Program-made: the position numbers and the translations under genes
Part shown: positions 9,134-17,119 of the stretch, piece after piece
How the letters are laid out: every line of letters begins with the position of its first letter
How positions within the stretch are numbered: the first letter of the stretch is position 1
Notes under the pieces: generated by a model
What the model saw: the letters and a program-made list of their open reading frames with translations, nothing else
The model's database searches: none
What the model was told of the DNA's origin: nothing
Source of the DNA: Gammaproteobacteria bacterium
GTDB lineage: Bacteria > Pseudomonadota > Gammaproteobacteria > Steroidobacterales > JABDKV01
DNA length: 64,000 nt
Assembly (NCBI GenBank): GCA_029862165.1
Contig: JAOTXU010000015.1
Span: forward strand, 1-64,000
Direction of reading: 5' to 3'

Positions 9134-11176
9134 TTAGCCCGTCGCTTCGATTGCGGGCTTGGGTGCCTTCCTTGTCGGCGGATTAACGCCCGGGATCCTG
9201 GCTGGCTGCTTTTCCGGCAGCGTGAACCCGGCGACCGAGCGGCGCAACTCCTTGGCCATTTCGGCGAGTTTTCCAATCGCATTCGAAGTGGCGTTGCTGC
9301 CATCGGCTGTCTGCGAGCTAATTTCCTGCAGCACACCCATATTTCGCGTCATGTCGGCCGCAGCAGTTGCCTGCGTGCGTGCGGTGCCGGAGATGTTTTG
9401 CACCAAAGAGGCAATCTGGTTTGACACCTTTTCAATTTCATCCAGAGCGCTACCGGCATTCTCAGCCAGCAAGGCACCACTGACAACATCGGTTGTGCTG
9501 CGCTCCATCGATACGACTGCCTCGTTGGTGTCCGACTGAATAGTATTAACAAGCACTTCTATTTGCTTAGTCGCGTTTGCTGAACGCTCGGCCAATCGTT
9601 GTACTTCGTCGGCAACCACTGCGAAACCACGTCCCGCTTCACCGGCCATAGACGCCTGGATCGAAGCGTTAAGCGCGAGTATGTTTGTCTGCTCGGCAAT
9701 ATCATTGATCAGTTCGACAATGTTGCCGATCTCCTGCGAACTCTCGCCCAGACGTTTTATGCGTTTTGAAGTCTCCTGAATTGTTTCGCGGATTGTATTC
9801 ATGCCATCAATCGTCCGCCGGACTGCTTCGCCACCGTTGTGCGCGATTTCCACGGAATGACGAGAGACATCGGAAGAACGCTCAGCGTTGTGTGAAACCT
9901 CTTCAATCGATTCGGCCATGTCAGCTATTGATTGCGTTGCTGACTTGACCTGACGGGATTGATTCTCGCTGGCCTGCGCGAGGTGTGCCGCCGAGGCCTG
10001 AGTCTGGCGCGCGGCCTCGTCCACCTGCGAAGCCGCTTCATCAATTGTTACGACCAGATCGCGCAAAGCTTCGATGGCATAGTTGATGGAGTCGGCGATC
10101 GCGCCGGTAATATCCTCGGAAACCGTAGCCTGCACTGTCAGGTCGCCATCGGCGAGACTGCCCAGCTCATCGAGCAGGCGCAAAATTGCATCCTGATTAT
10201 TCGTATTCTGCTCTGCCTCATAAACTGCGGCGCGTTGTGCACCAGCCGCTTTGCGAAACAACAAGCTCATAAGCAGAAAGGTCAGCAGCGACCCGCCGAT
10301 CAATGCAAGGGGCACCATGGGTGGCACGACCGCCGGGCCGGCGCTGTCCAGTCGGGCGCGCAGCGCTGTCGACCGGGCCAAAATTGCATCACTGTTTGTG
10401 GAGAGACTATCGGCACTGGCCAATACCGGACCCAGGACATCGGCAGTGACGACGCTTTCACGGGTCGATGCGCTGACGCGATCATAAATCGCTTTGATGC
10501 CGGCAACTTTGCTTTCTGCTGCTGCACCAGCCACCCTGCTAATACCCAGGCTTGTATCGCCTTGTGTCAACGCACGTATGAATTGATTGACATAATCGTC
10601 GGCCGCGGCAAGACGGGTAGCGACTTCGTCCGGGTTGGCAGGCGCAGCGGCCAACGCAGCCGAATCTTGCTGCAAGCGCTGAACGTTGAGTTCAAATCGC
10701 TGTATCTCGCCGATCAGGCTAGCACCCCCGGGTAATGCCGCAAGACTTCCCATCTCGGTCAACAGCAACGGCACTTCAGATGCAACGGTGGCAGATGCTC
10801 GTTGCACGACCCCAAAGGATTCCTGTCCTTGCAGCAAAGCCGCGGTATCTTCTCCCAGCTCAGACCATGCGGCTGTGATGGCGTTCATATCCGGTCCAAA
10901 CCTGTCTGGCACTTCGAGCGTTTCGACTGCTTCGACACGGGTCAACAATTCTTGCAGATCGCTGAACGCTGTCTGATCTCCGCGCATCGCCTGCTGCGAC
11001 TTTCGCGCCACGGCACCAGCCAACGCCTCACGCTCGAGCAGACTCCTGGTTGTGGCTTGCGTACCTTGCGAACCGCGTTGGGCGAGAAAAACACTTACTG
11101 CCGCAAGGACCAGCAGCACCAAGAGGATTCCGCTCAGCACAGGTATTAGTTTTTCACCAGGTGTATTGTTTGCCAT
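9134..11176 (-). CDS. pilJ: Type IV pilus chemoreceptor PilJ
   Basis: Methyl-accepting chemotaxis protein of the Chp pathway, 680 aa. TM1 is near residues 10–32 (LIPVLSGILLVLLVLAAVSV), followed by a helical periplasmic PilJ-type sensor region repeated twice, TM2 near 285–305 (PMVPLALIGGSLLTFLLMSL), HAMP, and a long coiled-coil signalling domain. The hairpin tip is IAEQTNILALNASIQA followed by GRGFAVVADEVQRLAERS. It sits between pilI and chpA as in Pseudomonas. No methyltransferase or methylesterase gene accompanies it here. Confidence 0.95.
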   Translation of the reverse strand: MANNTPGEKLIPVLSGILLVLLVLAAVSVFLAQRGSQGTQATTRSLLEREALAGAVARKSQQAMRGDQTAFSDLQELLTRVEAVETLEVPDRFGPDMNAITAAWSELGEDTAALLQGQESFGVVQRASATVASEVPLLLTEMGSLAALPGGASLIGEIQRFELNVQRLQQDSAALAAAPANPDEVATRLAAADDYVNQFIRALTQGDTSLGISRVAGAAAESKVAGIKAIYDRVSASTRESVVTADVLGPVLASADSLSTNSDAILARSTALRARLDSAGPAVVPPMVPLALIGGSLLTFLLMSLLFRKAAGAQRAAVYEAEQNTNNQDAILRLLDELGSLADGDLTVQATVSEDITGAIADSINYAIEALRDLVVTIDEAASQVDEAARQTQASAAHLAQASENQSRQVKSATQSIADMAESIEEVSHNAERSSDVSRHSVEIAHNGGEAVRRTIDGMNTIRETIQETSKRIKRLGESSQEIGNIVELINDIAEQTNILALNASIQASMAGEAGRGFAVVADEVQRLAERSANATKQIEVLVNTIQSDTNEAVVSMERSTTDVVSGALLAENAGSALDEIEKVSNQIASLVQNISGTARTQATAAADMTRNMGVLQEISSQTADGSNATSNAIGKLAEMAKELRRSVAGFTLPEKQPARIPGVNPPTRKAPKPAIEATG

Positions 11177-11209
11177 ATCTGTTATTCCACTGTCGACCAG
11201 AACCAGACG

Positions 11210-11767
11210 TCACTCCGCCGCCTGAAGAAAACGTTCGCTCTCCACTAACGCTGTTAGTCCGATTACCGGGCTGACCTCGCCATCCCGACTGTATGCGCCC
11301 GTAATAAATGCATTGTAGTCGTGCCCCGCCACTTCGCTCGCCGGTGCTCTTTCGGAATCTGCAAAGCGTCTGAATCCCATGACTTCGTCAACGATCAGGC
11401 CGGTCGGAATTTGCCGGTGATTGACGACCAGAACGCGTGTCGTCCTGGTGTCGCGGCTCGATTCCGAATCCAAAAAGGCACGCATATCTGTCAGCGGCAA
11501 AAGCAGGCCACGGACATTCGCAAGACCTCTGATCCAATAGATTGCACCGGGAACACGGGTTGACGTCGGAATCGGCAGCACTTCACGTACTTCTTCGCGG
11601 GACGCCAGCAGGTGATTCGAACCAATCCGAAATGCAACACCGACCCATTCGTCTGCTGAACCGCCGGGCGTGTCGGAACCGATCGCGGCAGCTCGACTGC
11701 GCCGCTCGAGTTCCTGCAGCAATTCGAAAGGCCTGTCTTTCCACGCGCGTAGATCCGATTCAGACAT
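11210..11767 (-). CDS. pilI: Chemotaxis adaptor PilI (CheW-like)
   Basis: A 185-aa CheW-domain protein coupling PilJ to ChpA. CheW features are WVGVAFRIGSNHLLASREEVREVL, WIRGLANVRGLLLPLTDMRAFL and LVVNHRQIPTGLIVDEVMGFRRF. ATG 11767 lies 2 nt after the pilH stop, indicating co-translation. Position and length match PilI. Confidence 0.93.
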   Translation of the reverse strand: MSESDLRAWKDRPFELLQELERRSRAAAIGSDTPGGSADEWVGVAFRIGSNHLLASREEVREVLPIPTSTRVPGAIYWIRGLANVRGLLLPLTDMRAFLDSESSRDTRTTRVLVVNHRQIPTGLIVDEVMGFRRFADSERAPASEVAGHDYNAFITGAYSRDGEVSPVIGLTALVESERFLQAAE

Positions 11768-11769
11768 AT

Positions 11770-12135
11770 TCAGTTGCCCAACACTTCCCGTGTCTTACCG
11801 ACCAGTTCGGATTCGGACACCGGTTTCACCAAATAATCCACCGCACCCTGCCGTAGCCCCCAGATACGATCTGTTTCCTGATCCTTGGTGGTCACCATCA
11901 CAATCGGTATTGTGGCAGTCTCGGGATCACGCGATAGCTCGCGTGTTGCCTGAAAACCATTGAGACCGGGCATGACCACGTCCATTAGAATCAGGTCAGG
12001 GTGGCAGTCGCGGGCCTTTTCCAGACCCTCTTCACCGTCCGCGGCGGAAGCGGTTTCGAAACCGTGTTTTTCGAGCGCGGTTTTCATCACGTGCACTTCC
12101 GTAGGTGAGTCGTCGATAATTAAAACTAGGGACAT
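11770..12135 (-). CDS. pilH: Twitching-motility response regulator PilH
   Basis: Stand-alone CheY-like receiver of 121 aa. The acidic pair is in LIIDDSPTEVHVMK, the phospho-acceptor Asp is in LILMDVVMPGLNGFQATR, and the switch region is VMVTTKDQETDRIWGLRQGA, DYLVKP. I chose ATG 12135, which has GGAG 7 nt upstream and gives the usual PilH N-terminus MSLVLIIDDS; an upstream in-frame start would add 17 unrelated residues. In Pseudomonas PilH is linked to PilU-dependent retraction and signal decay. Confidence 0.95.
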   Translation of the reverse strand: MSLVLIIDDSPTEVHVMKTALEKHGFETASAADGEEGLEKARDCHPDLILMDVVMPGLNGFQATRELSRDPETATIPIVMVTTKDQETDRIWGLRQGAVDYLVKPVSESELVGKTREVLGN

Positions 12136-12186
12136 CTCAAAACTCCGCTGTCGCGCTGGGTGAGGGACAAAGGCACAACAGGTCAA

Positions 12187-12582
12187 TCAACGGCTTACAT
12201 GGCGCTGTATGGCGCCCAGCAATTCGTCCTTCGTGAACGGTTTGGTCAGATATTGTTCCGAGCCGACGATACGCCCCCTCGCGCGATCGAATAGGCCATC
12301 TTTGCTGGATAGCATTATTACTGGCGTCGACTTGAACAATTTGTTGTGTTTGATTAGCGAACAGGTCTGATAACCATCCAGCCGTGGCATCATGATATCG
12401 ACGAACACGATGTCGGGATGATGATCGGCAACCTTCGACAACGCGTCGAATCCGTCCACGGCGGTATAAACCTCACAACCTTCCTTGGACAACAGCGTCT
12501 CGGCGGTCCGCCGGATTGTTTTGCTGTCATCAATGACCAGTACTTTGAGCCCGTTGAGCTCGCGCTGCTGCGCTTCCGTCAC
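12187..12582 (-). CDS. pilG: Twitching-motility response regulator PilG
   Basis: CheY-like receiver, 131 aa, first gene of the Chp operon. The sequence is very close to PilG over GLKVLVIDDSKTIRRTAE, IVFVDIMMPRLDGYQTC, MLSSKDGLFDRARGRIVGS and YLTKPFTKDELLGAI. The start is GTG 12582 with GGAGGT just 3 nt upstream, a short spacing; no better start is visible. In Pseudomonas PilG promotes pilus extension. Confidence 0.96.
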   Translation of the reverse strand: MTEAQQRELNGLKVLVIDDSKTIRRTAETLLSKEGCEVYTAVDGFDALSKVADHHPDIVFVDIMMPRLDGYQTCSLIKHNKLFKSTPVIMLSSKDGLFDRARGRIVGSEQYLTKPFTKDELLGAIQRHVSR

Positions 12583-12941
12583 TTGACCTCCGATATCGGC
12601 GGGTTAAGCACCCGCGCCCGTCGTTAACCTAAATATAGTTGTCGAAATCTATCGTGAACTCCAACGCGCACCAGCGAGCCGATAATGCCGTGCCGGTAAG
12701 ACCTTAAAGCCGGAAAACAACGGTTTTTTACCACATCGGCCGCATCGGCACCACGTCAATACCACCGATTTTACGGAATGCAGACCTCCTCGTCGCGGTT
12801 GCGTCACCTGCCCTGTTGGTGATAGGGATAAATGCCCTTGGAGAGGCGAATTCAGGACAAACACATGATTTCCAATCCCTTGGTCCGACCGGCCGACACA
12901 GTTCGTCATGCGCAACACTGCGCAACCAGGGAGCACCAGCC
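12583..12941. other. Divergent intergenic region pilG/gshB
   Basis: About 360 bp containing the promoters for the minus-strand Chp operon and plus-strand gshB. A-T-rich TAAATATA near 12630–12640 could hold a -10 element for pilG, but I cannot define a complete promoter. Long open frames here on both strands overlap gshB or lack any family resemblance, and I regard them as non-coding. Confidence 0.4.
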
Positions 12942-13895
12942 GTGAGCCGATCCGGAATCAATCTCGGGGTGGTAATGGACCCCATCGAGAACATCAAACC
13001 GGTCAAAGACACAACGCTGGCCATGCTACTGGCGGCGCAACGCCGCGACTGGGCATTGTGGTACATGAACCTGGGTGATATCCGACTTGAAAACGGCAGC
13101 GCGATCGCGCACATGTGCGAACTTACTGTTCGTGACGATCTCGACGACTGGTATGCCATCGGTGATAAACGCGAAACGACTCTGACCGATCTTGACATCG
13201 TTTTGATGCGCAAAGATCCGCCGTTTGACATGGAATACATTTACGCGACTTACATCCTGGAGATCGCCGAAAAAAGTGGCGTACTTGTCGGCAACCCCCC
13301 ACAAGCGCTGCGCGACATCAACGAAAAAACATCCACCGCCTGGTTCCCGGACCTGTGTCCGGCAACACTGGTGAGTCGTTCGATGTCAGAGATGCGTCGT
13401 TTCGCGACTTTGCATAAGAAAATTGTTGTAAAACCGCTGGACGGCATGGGTGGCAAATCAATCTTTGTGGTGGCGGACGATGATCCAAATATTAACGTCG
13501 TGCTGGAGACACTGACGGATTTCGGTTCGCGCTTTGCGATGGCACAGGCCTTTGTCCCGGAGATAACAGCAGGAGACAAGCGCATACTGCTGGTCGACGG
13601 GGTCGCTGTGCCCTATTCTCTGGCACGTATTCCGAAAAAGGGTGAAAACCGTGGCAACCTGGCAGCCGGCGCGACCGCAAAGGGTATGCCGCTAAGTGAC
13701 AGCGACAGAAAAATAGCGCAAGCGATAGGCCCTGCAATGGTGGAACGCGGCTTGTTGTTTGTCGGTATTGATGTCATCGGCGAGGCGCTCACCGAAATCA
13801 ATGTCACTAGCCCCACCTGCATACGTGAATTGGACGCTGAATTCGATCTGGACATTGCCGGTGACTACATGAAGGCCTTGGCAAAACGCCTCTGA
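12942..13895 (+). CDS. gshB: Glutathione synthetase GshB
   Basis: ATP-grasp ligase joining gamma-glutamylcysteine and glycine. The N-terminus is GVVMDPIENIKPVKDTTLAMLLAAQ; then LDIVLMRKDPPFDMEYIYATYIL, VVKPLDGMGGKSIF (ATP-grasp), AGDKRILLVDG and GLLFVGIDVIGEALTEINVTSPTC near the C-terminus. Start is GTG 12942 with GGGAG about 9 nt upstream, giving 317 aa (E. coli 316). The longer in-frame ATG 12816 was rejected. It opens the conserved gshB–tonB-like–yqgE–ruvX block. Confidence 0.95.
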   Translation: MSRSGINLGVVMDPIENIKPVKDTTLAMLLAAQRRDWALWYMNLGDIRLENGSAIAHMCELTVRDDLDDWYAIGDKRETTLTDLDIVLMRKDPPFDMEYIYATYILEIAEKSGVLVGNPPQALRDINEKTSTAWFPDLCPATLVSRSMSEMRRFATLHKKIVVKPLDGMGGKSIFVVADDDPNINVVLETLTDFGSRFAMAQAFVPEITAGDKRILLVDGVAVPYSLARIPKKGENRGNLAAGATAKGMPLSDSDRKIAQAIGPAMVERGLLFVGIDVIGEALTEINVTSPTCIRELDAEFDLDIAGDYMKALAKRL

Positions 13896-13997
13896 CGGTT
13901 TCTTTGGGGACGGACCGTTCGGGATCTGTGCCCACTCATCGCACGGCGGAGCTTGATACAATATTGCCGTGCAAAACCCGACGACGCATATCACCGC

Positions 13998-14888
13998 ATG
14001 AGCTTCGCGACTGCCGAAAATATTGCCAATGATCGGCTGGTGTCGACGCTATTTCTCGCTACCCTGTTTCACGGCATCCTGATCCTCGGGGTGTCGTTCA
14101 ACGTCGGTATATTCCCGGAAAGCAAGGTAGACCCAACCCTGGAAGTTGTTCTGGTGCAAAGCGCTTCGCCCATGGCACAGACTAACAAAGAGGCCCGCTA
14201 CCTGGCGCTGGAAAATAGTCTGGGCAGCGGAAACACAACCGATCGTATAACACCCGCGAGCCGTTCCGCTGAACCCGCGCCCGCAGACTCTGTCGGAAAA
14301 CCGGATGCTTCCACCCCGGATTCCAGTCAACCCGGCCAAAGCGATCCGACGTTGGAGCTGATCGTCAGCAAATCGCTGTCTTCCTTTTCCATCGTCTCGC
14401 TGCGCAAAGCCGACTCGGGACCGGAAGAGGCCGTGCTGATGCAGGCAGCGCCTGAATCCGATGTGCATCTGAGTGATATTTACGACGAGACACGCAGTCG
14501 TGATCTCGACCCACGCGAAAAAATCGTGTCGGTCAGTACACGGGAATCTGACATAGCCGGTTACCTCGCCGGCTGGAAACGCAAAATCGAGCAAGTCGGC
14601 ACACTGAACTTCCCGGCGTTGCGCGAGATCGGTTCGCAGGGAAGAAACCCAGTACTGGAAGTTGCCGTGCGCTCTGATGGGCATTTGCACGACATTATCG
14701 TACGGCGCTCCTCCCAAGTACGGATAGTCGATGAGGCAGCCGTGCAAATTCTGCGCATGTCATCACCGTTCGATCCCTTTCCGATCGACCTACAGAATAA
14801 ATACGACATGCTCCGCTTTGTCTATGAATGGCAGTTTATTGATGCGCCCGCCTCACAGGCGAAACCCAAACCGGATTCTGATGTCTAA
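13998..14888 (+). CDS. TonB-like periplasmic protein (TonB3-type position)
   Basis: A 296-aa protein with an N-terminal transmembrane anchor (LVSTLFLATLFHGILILGVSF, about residues 12–32), a Pro/Ser/Thr-rich linker, and a TonB C-terminal-like domain (NPVLEVAVRSDGHLHDIIVRRSS, VDEAAVQILRMSSPFDPFP). ATG 13998 was chosen; an upstream in-frame GTG adds no recognisable sequence. A TonB paralogue between gshB and yqgE in Pseudomonas (tonB3) is needed for twitching, so a role in pilus assembly is possible. No ExbB/ExbD is adjacent. Confidence 0.8.
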   Translation: MSFATAENIANDRLVSTLFLATLFHGILILGVSFNVGIFPESKVDPTLEVVLVQSASPMAQTNKEARYLALENSLGSGNTTDRITPASRSAEPAPADSVGKPDASTPDSSQPGQSDPTLELIVSKSLSSFSIVSLRKADSGPEEAVLMQAAPESDVHLSDIYDETRSRDLDPREKIVSVSTRESDIAGYLAGWKRKIEQVGTLNFPALREIGSQGRNPVLEVAVRSDGHLHDIIVRRSSQVRIVDEAAVQILRMSSPFDPFPIDLQNKYDMLRFVYEWQFIDAPASQAKPKPDSDV

Positions 14889-14928
14889 GCAGTTGTCAGG
14901 GAGTGGCTGAGACGAGGATACTAATGAT

Positions 14929-15492
14929 ATGAGTCACTTTCCGGGGCTGACAAACCACCTGTTGATCGCTATGCCTGCAATGGGTGATCCCAACTTCCAT
15001 CGCACCGTAACGCTTGTGTGTGAACACAGTGAAGAGGGGGCACTGGGCATAGTCATCAATCGTCCACTGGATATCAGAATGGGCGATATCTTCGAGCAGC
15101 TGGAACTCGCGGAACCTGTCGGGGACATTTTCCAGCGACACGTACTAAACGGCGGACCCGTACAACAGGAACGTGGTTTCGTGCTACACCGTCCAAAACG
15201 CGAGTGGGATTCCATGCTGAAAGTATCCGATGAGATTGGCGTCGCAACTTCGCGCGACATACTCGCGGCCATCGCGGAAGGAGATGGCCCGAGCGAATCC
15301 CTGGTCGCGCTGGGCTATGCCGGCTGGACTGCAGGCCAACTGGAGGCCGAGATGCAGGCCAATGCCTGGCTCAGTGCGCCGGCTACCGGTGAAATAGTCT
15401 TCAATACGCCGTTTGAAAGTCGCTGGTATTCAGCAGCACGTCTGGTCGGCGTCGATATTGGCCTCATGAGTAGTGAGGCCGGGCACGCGTGA
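14929..15492 (+). CDS. yqgE: YqgE/AlgH family protein
   Basis: A 187-aa DUF179 (UPF0301) protein. Family signatures are LTNHLLIAMPAMGDPNFHRTVTLVCEHSEEGALGIVINRP and LNGGPVQQERGFVLH. The biochemical role is not established; the family is often called AlgH after a Pseudomonas regulator. ATG 14929 has GAGGA upstream. Its TGA overlaps the ruvX GTG. Confidence 0.92.
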   Translation: MSHFPGLTNHLLIAMPAMGDPNFHRTVTLVCEHSEEGALGIVINRPLDIRMGDIFEQLELAEPVGDIFQRHVLNGGPVQQERGFVLHRPKREWDSMLKVSDEIGVATSRDILAAIAEGDGPSESLVALGYAGWTAGQLEAEMQANAWLSAPATGEIVFNTPFESRWYSAARLVGVDIGLMSSEAGHA

Positions 15493-15950
15493 AAACCCCG
15501 TCCGGCGGCCCGCCGAGCGGAACGACACTTGCTTTTGATTTTGGTGCGCGCCGCATTGGTGTTGCGGTTGGCGATCGCACGCTTGCATCCGCATCCGGTT
15601 TGACTACTCTGAAGGCACGTAACGGCGAAGCTGACTGGGTCGCGCTCGATGCATTGATCAGTGAATGGCAACCGGGCGTTCTGGTTGTGGGGCTGCCACA
15701 GCATGCCGACGGCAACGAGAGCTCGATGGGCGCGCATGCGAGAGCATTTGCGACAAGTCTCGAGACCCGTTACAACTTGCCCGTCGACATGGTCGATGAA
15801 AGCCTCACTTCACAGGCCGCCAACGCTGAGTTGCGTCGGTTGCGTAGAAGCGGCATGTTGCGTCGCCGTGTAGCCCGCGGCGACAGTGATCGGATAGCAG
15901 CACGGCTGATTCTGGAAGCGTGGATGGCCCGCCATAGTGCCACGGAGTAG
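15489..15950 (+). CDS. ruvX: Holliday-junction resolvase-like protein RuvX/YqgF
   Basis: RNase H-fold protein of 153 aa, implicated in pre-16S rRNA 5' maturation. It shows AFDFGARRIGVAVGD with the catalytic Asp, VVGLPQHADG, VDESLTSQAA and the C-terminal DSDRIAARLILEAW with acidic residues. GTG 15489 overlaps the yqgE stop as GTGA, which sets the start. It overlaps no other gene and precedes a flavoprotein gene. Confidence 0.93.
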   Translation: MKTPSGGPPSGTTLAFDFGARRIGVAVGDRTLASASGLTTLKARNGEADWVALDALISEWQPGVLVVGLPQHADGNESSMGAHARAFATSLETRYNLPVDMVDESLTSQAANAELRRLRRSGMLRRRVARGDSDRIAARLILEAWMARHSATE

Positions 15951-15954
15951 AAAC

Positions 15955-16833
15955 ATGAGCTCATCGCTCTCGCATCGGGACACGATTTTCGTCGAAGACG
16001 GTGTCGTGCTGGAACAGCGCGCCTATCCCAGCAACCAATTTGTGTTGCGCTTGCACGCACCAAAGTGCGCCAGCAAGGCCGAACCCGGCAGTTTTGCCCA
16101 CCTGACCTGTGATCCTGCGGTGCCGATGCGCCGGCCATTATCAATCATGCGGGCCAGCGCGGAGGAGGGCTGGGTCGAGTTCCTATATAAAATCGTGGGC
16201 GACGGTCTGCGTCACCTGTCTGAACGCCGCGAGGGCGACACGCTCAGCATGATGGGACCAATAGGACAACCGTTTCGTGCGAACAAACACAAACGCTCTA
16301 CCGTTCTTATTGGTGGTGGTGTCGGTATACCACCGATGGTGTTTCTCGCCGAGTGGTTAAAAAACGATAGCCATCCCTGGCAGCCGATAGTTTTCATGGG
16401 TTCCGAGATTCCGTTCCCGTTCCGGTCGCGGCCGTCAACAATCATGGTGCCGGGAATACCTGATGGCGTTATCGGCTGCATGCCATTGCTGGACGAATGG
16501 GGGATTCCCAGCCGGCTGGCGAGTGGCAGCGGCGACCCGGGCTGTTATGACGGTTTTGTCACCGATCTGGCCCACGAATGGATGCGATCACTTGACGATA
16601 AGGCGCTCGCAGAAGTGGAGATCTTTGCCTGCGGCCCGACACCTATGCTGCGGGCGACTGCACGGCTTGCGCGAGACATGGATGTCCCTTGTCAGGTTTC
16701 GCTGGAAGAATTCATGGCGTGTGCTGTCGGTGGCTGTGCAGGTTGTGTGGTCGAAGTACGGACGCCGGATGGGCCCGCCATGAAGCGTGTCTGTGTGGAC
16801 GGTCCCGTTTTCGACGCCACCACCGTCTTCTAA
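15955..16833 (+). CDS. Dihydroorotate dehydrogenase electron-transfer subunit-like flavoprotein (PyrK family)
   Basis: A 292-aa ferredoxin-reductase-type protein. It has an FAD-binding barrel (MRRPLSIMRAS), an NAD-binding fold (TVLIGGGVGIPPMVFLAEWL; EIFACGPTPMLRAT) and a C-terminal cysteine cluster CAVGGCAGC…VCVDGPVF typical of the PyrK [2Fe-2S] domain. ATG 15955 follows GGAG by 8 nt; an upstream in-frame ATG overlaps ruvX. In Pseudomonas this position is followed by pyr genes, which are absent here, so the electron acceptor is unclear. Confidence 0.82.
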   Translation: MSSSLSHRDTIFVEDGVVLEQRAYPSNQFVLRLHAPKCASKAEPGSFAHLTCDPAVPMRRPLSIMRASAEEGWVEFLYKIVGDGLRHLSERREGDTLSMMGPIGQPFRANKHKRSTVLIGGGVGIPPMVFLAEWLKNDSHPWQPIVFMGSEIPFPFRSRPSTIMVPGIPDGVIGCMPLLDEWGIPSRLASGSGDPGCYDGFVTDLAHEWMRSLDDKALAEVEIFACGPTPMLRATARLARDMDVPCQVSLEEFMACAVGGCAGCVVEVRTPDGPAMKRVCVDGPVFDATTVF

Positions 16834-17106
16834 CCCCTCTCTCGCACCGGCCAACTCGATGGTGAAATTGAACCGCGTTTAAGGGTGAGCCGTTCCTTTC
16901 AGGATTTGTTCCCCCTCCCCTGCGGGGAGGGGGCCAGGGGGAGGGGCGACGCTGGCACGGTCTGTTTCACTAAACCCTAATCACGCGTGATTAGCCCCCC
17001 ACCCTAACCCTCCCCCCGGTGGGGGGAGGGAAAAGAAAGAAGGAGAAACTCAACCGAAATTTAACCCTCCCCCCGGTGGGGGGAGGGAAAAGAAAGAAGG
17101 AGGAAC
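16834..17106. other. Intergenic region rich in G/C hairpins
   Basis: Lies between convergent pyrK-like and pilU-paralogue genes. It contains a perfect 10-bp inverted repeat, CCCCCTCCCC (16911–16920) and GGGGAGGGGG (16924–16933), an adjacent AGGGGGAGGGG, and a 57-bp tandem duplication. None of the hairpins is followed by a clear T-tract. No gene seen. Confidence 0.6.
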
Positions 17107-17119
17107 TCAACCGAAATTG
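17006..17119. repeat. 57-bp tandem duplication spanning a stop codon
   Basis: Two copies, 17006–17062 and 17063–17119, nearly identical. Each carries a hairpin, CCCTCCCCCC / GGGGGGAGGG with a 3-nt loop, then an A/G-rich tract and the sequence that in copy 2 forms the stop codon and last codons of the third PilT-family ATPase (stop 17107–17109). Copy 1 is therefore a relic duplicate of the gene terminus plus its downstream hairpin. Confidence 0.9.

Noticed and set aside
9959-10735. 258-codon plus-strand frame inside pilJ
   Set aside because: Antisense of a clearly conserved gene; composition is that of a shadow frame rich in Cys and Arg.
14049-14747. 232-codon minus-strand frame inside the tonB-like gene
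   Set aside because: Antisense to a gene with clear TM and TonB C-terminal features and conserved synteny.
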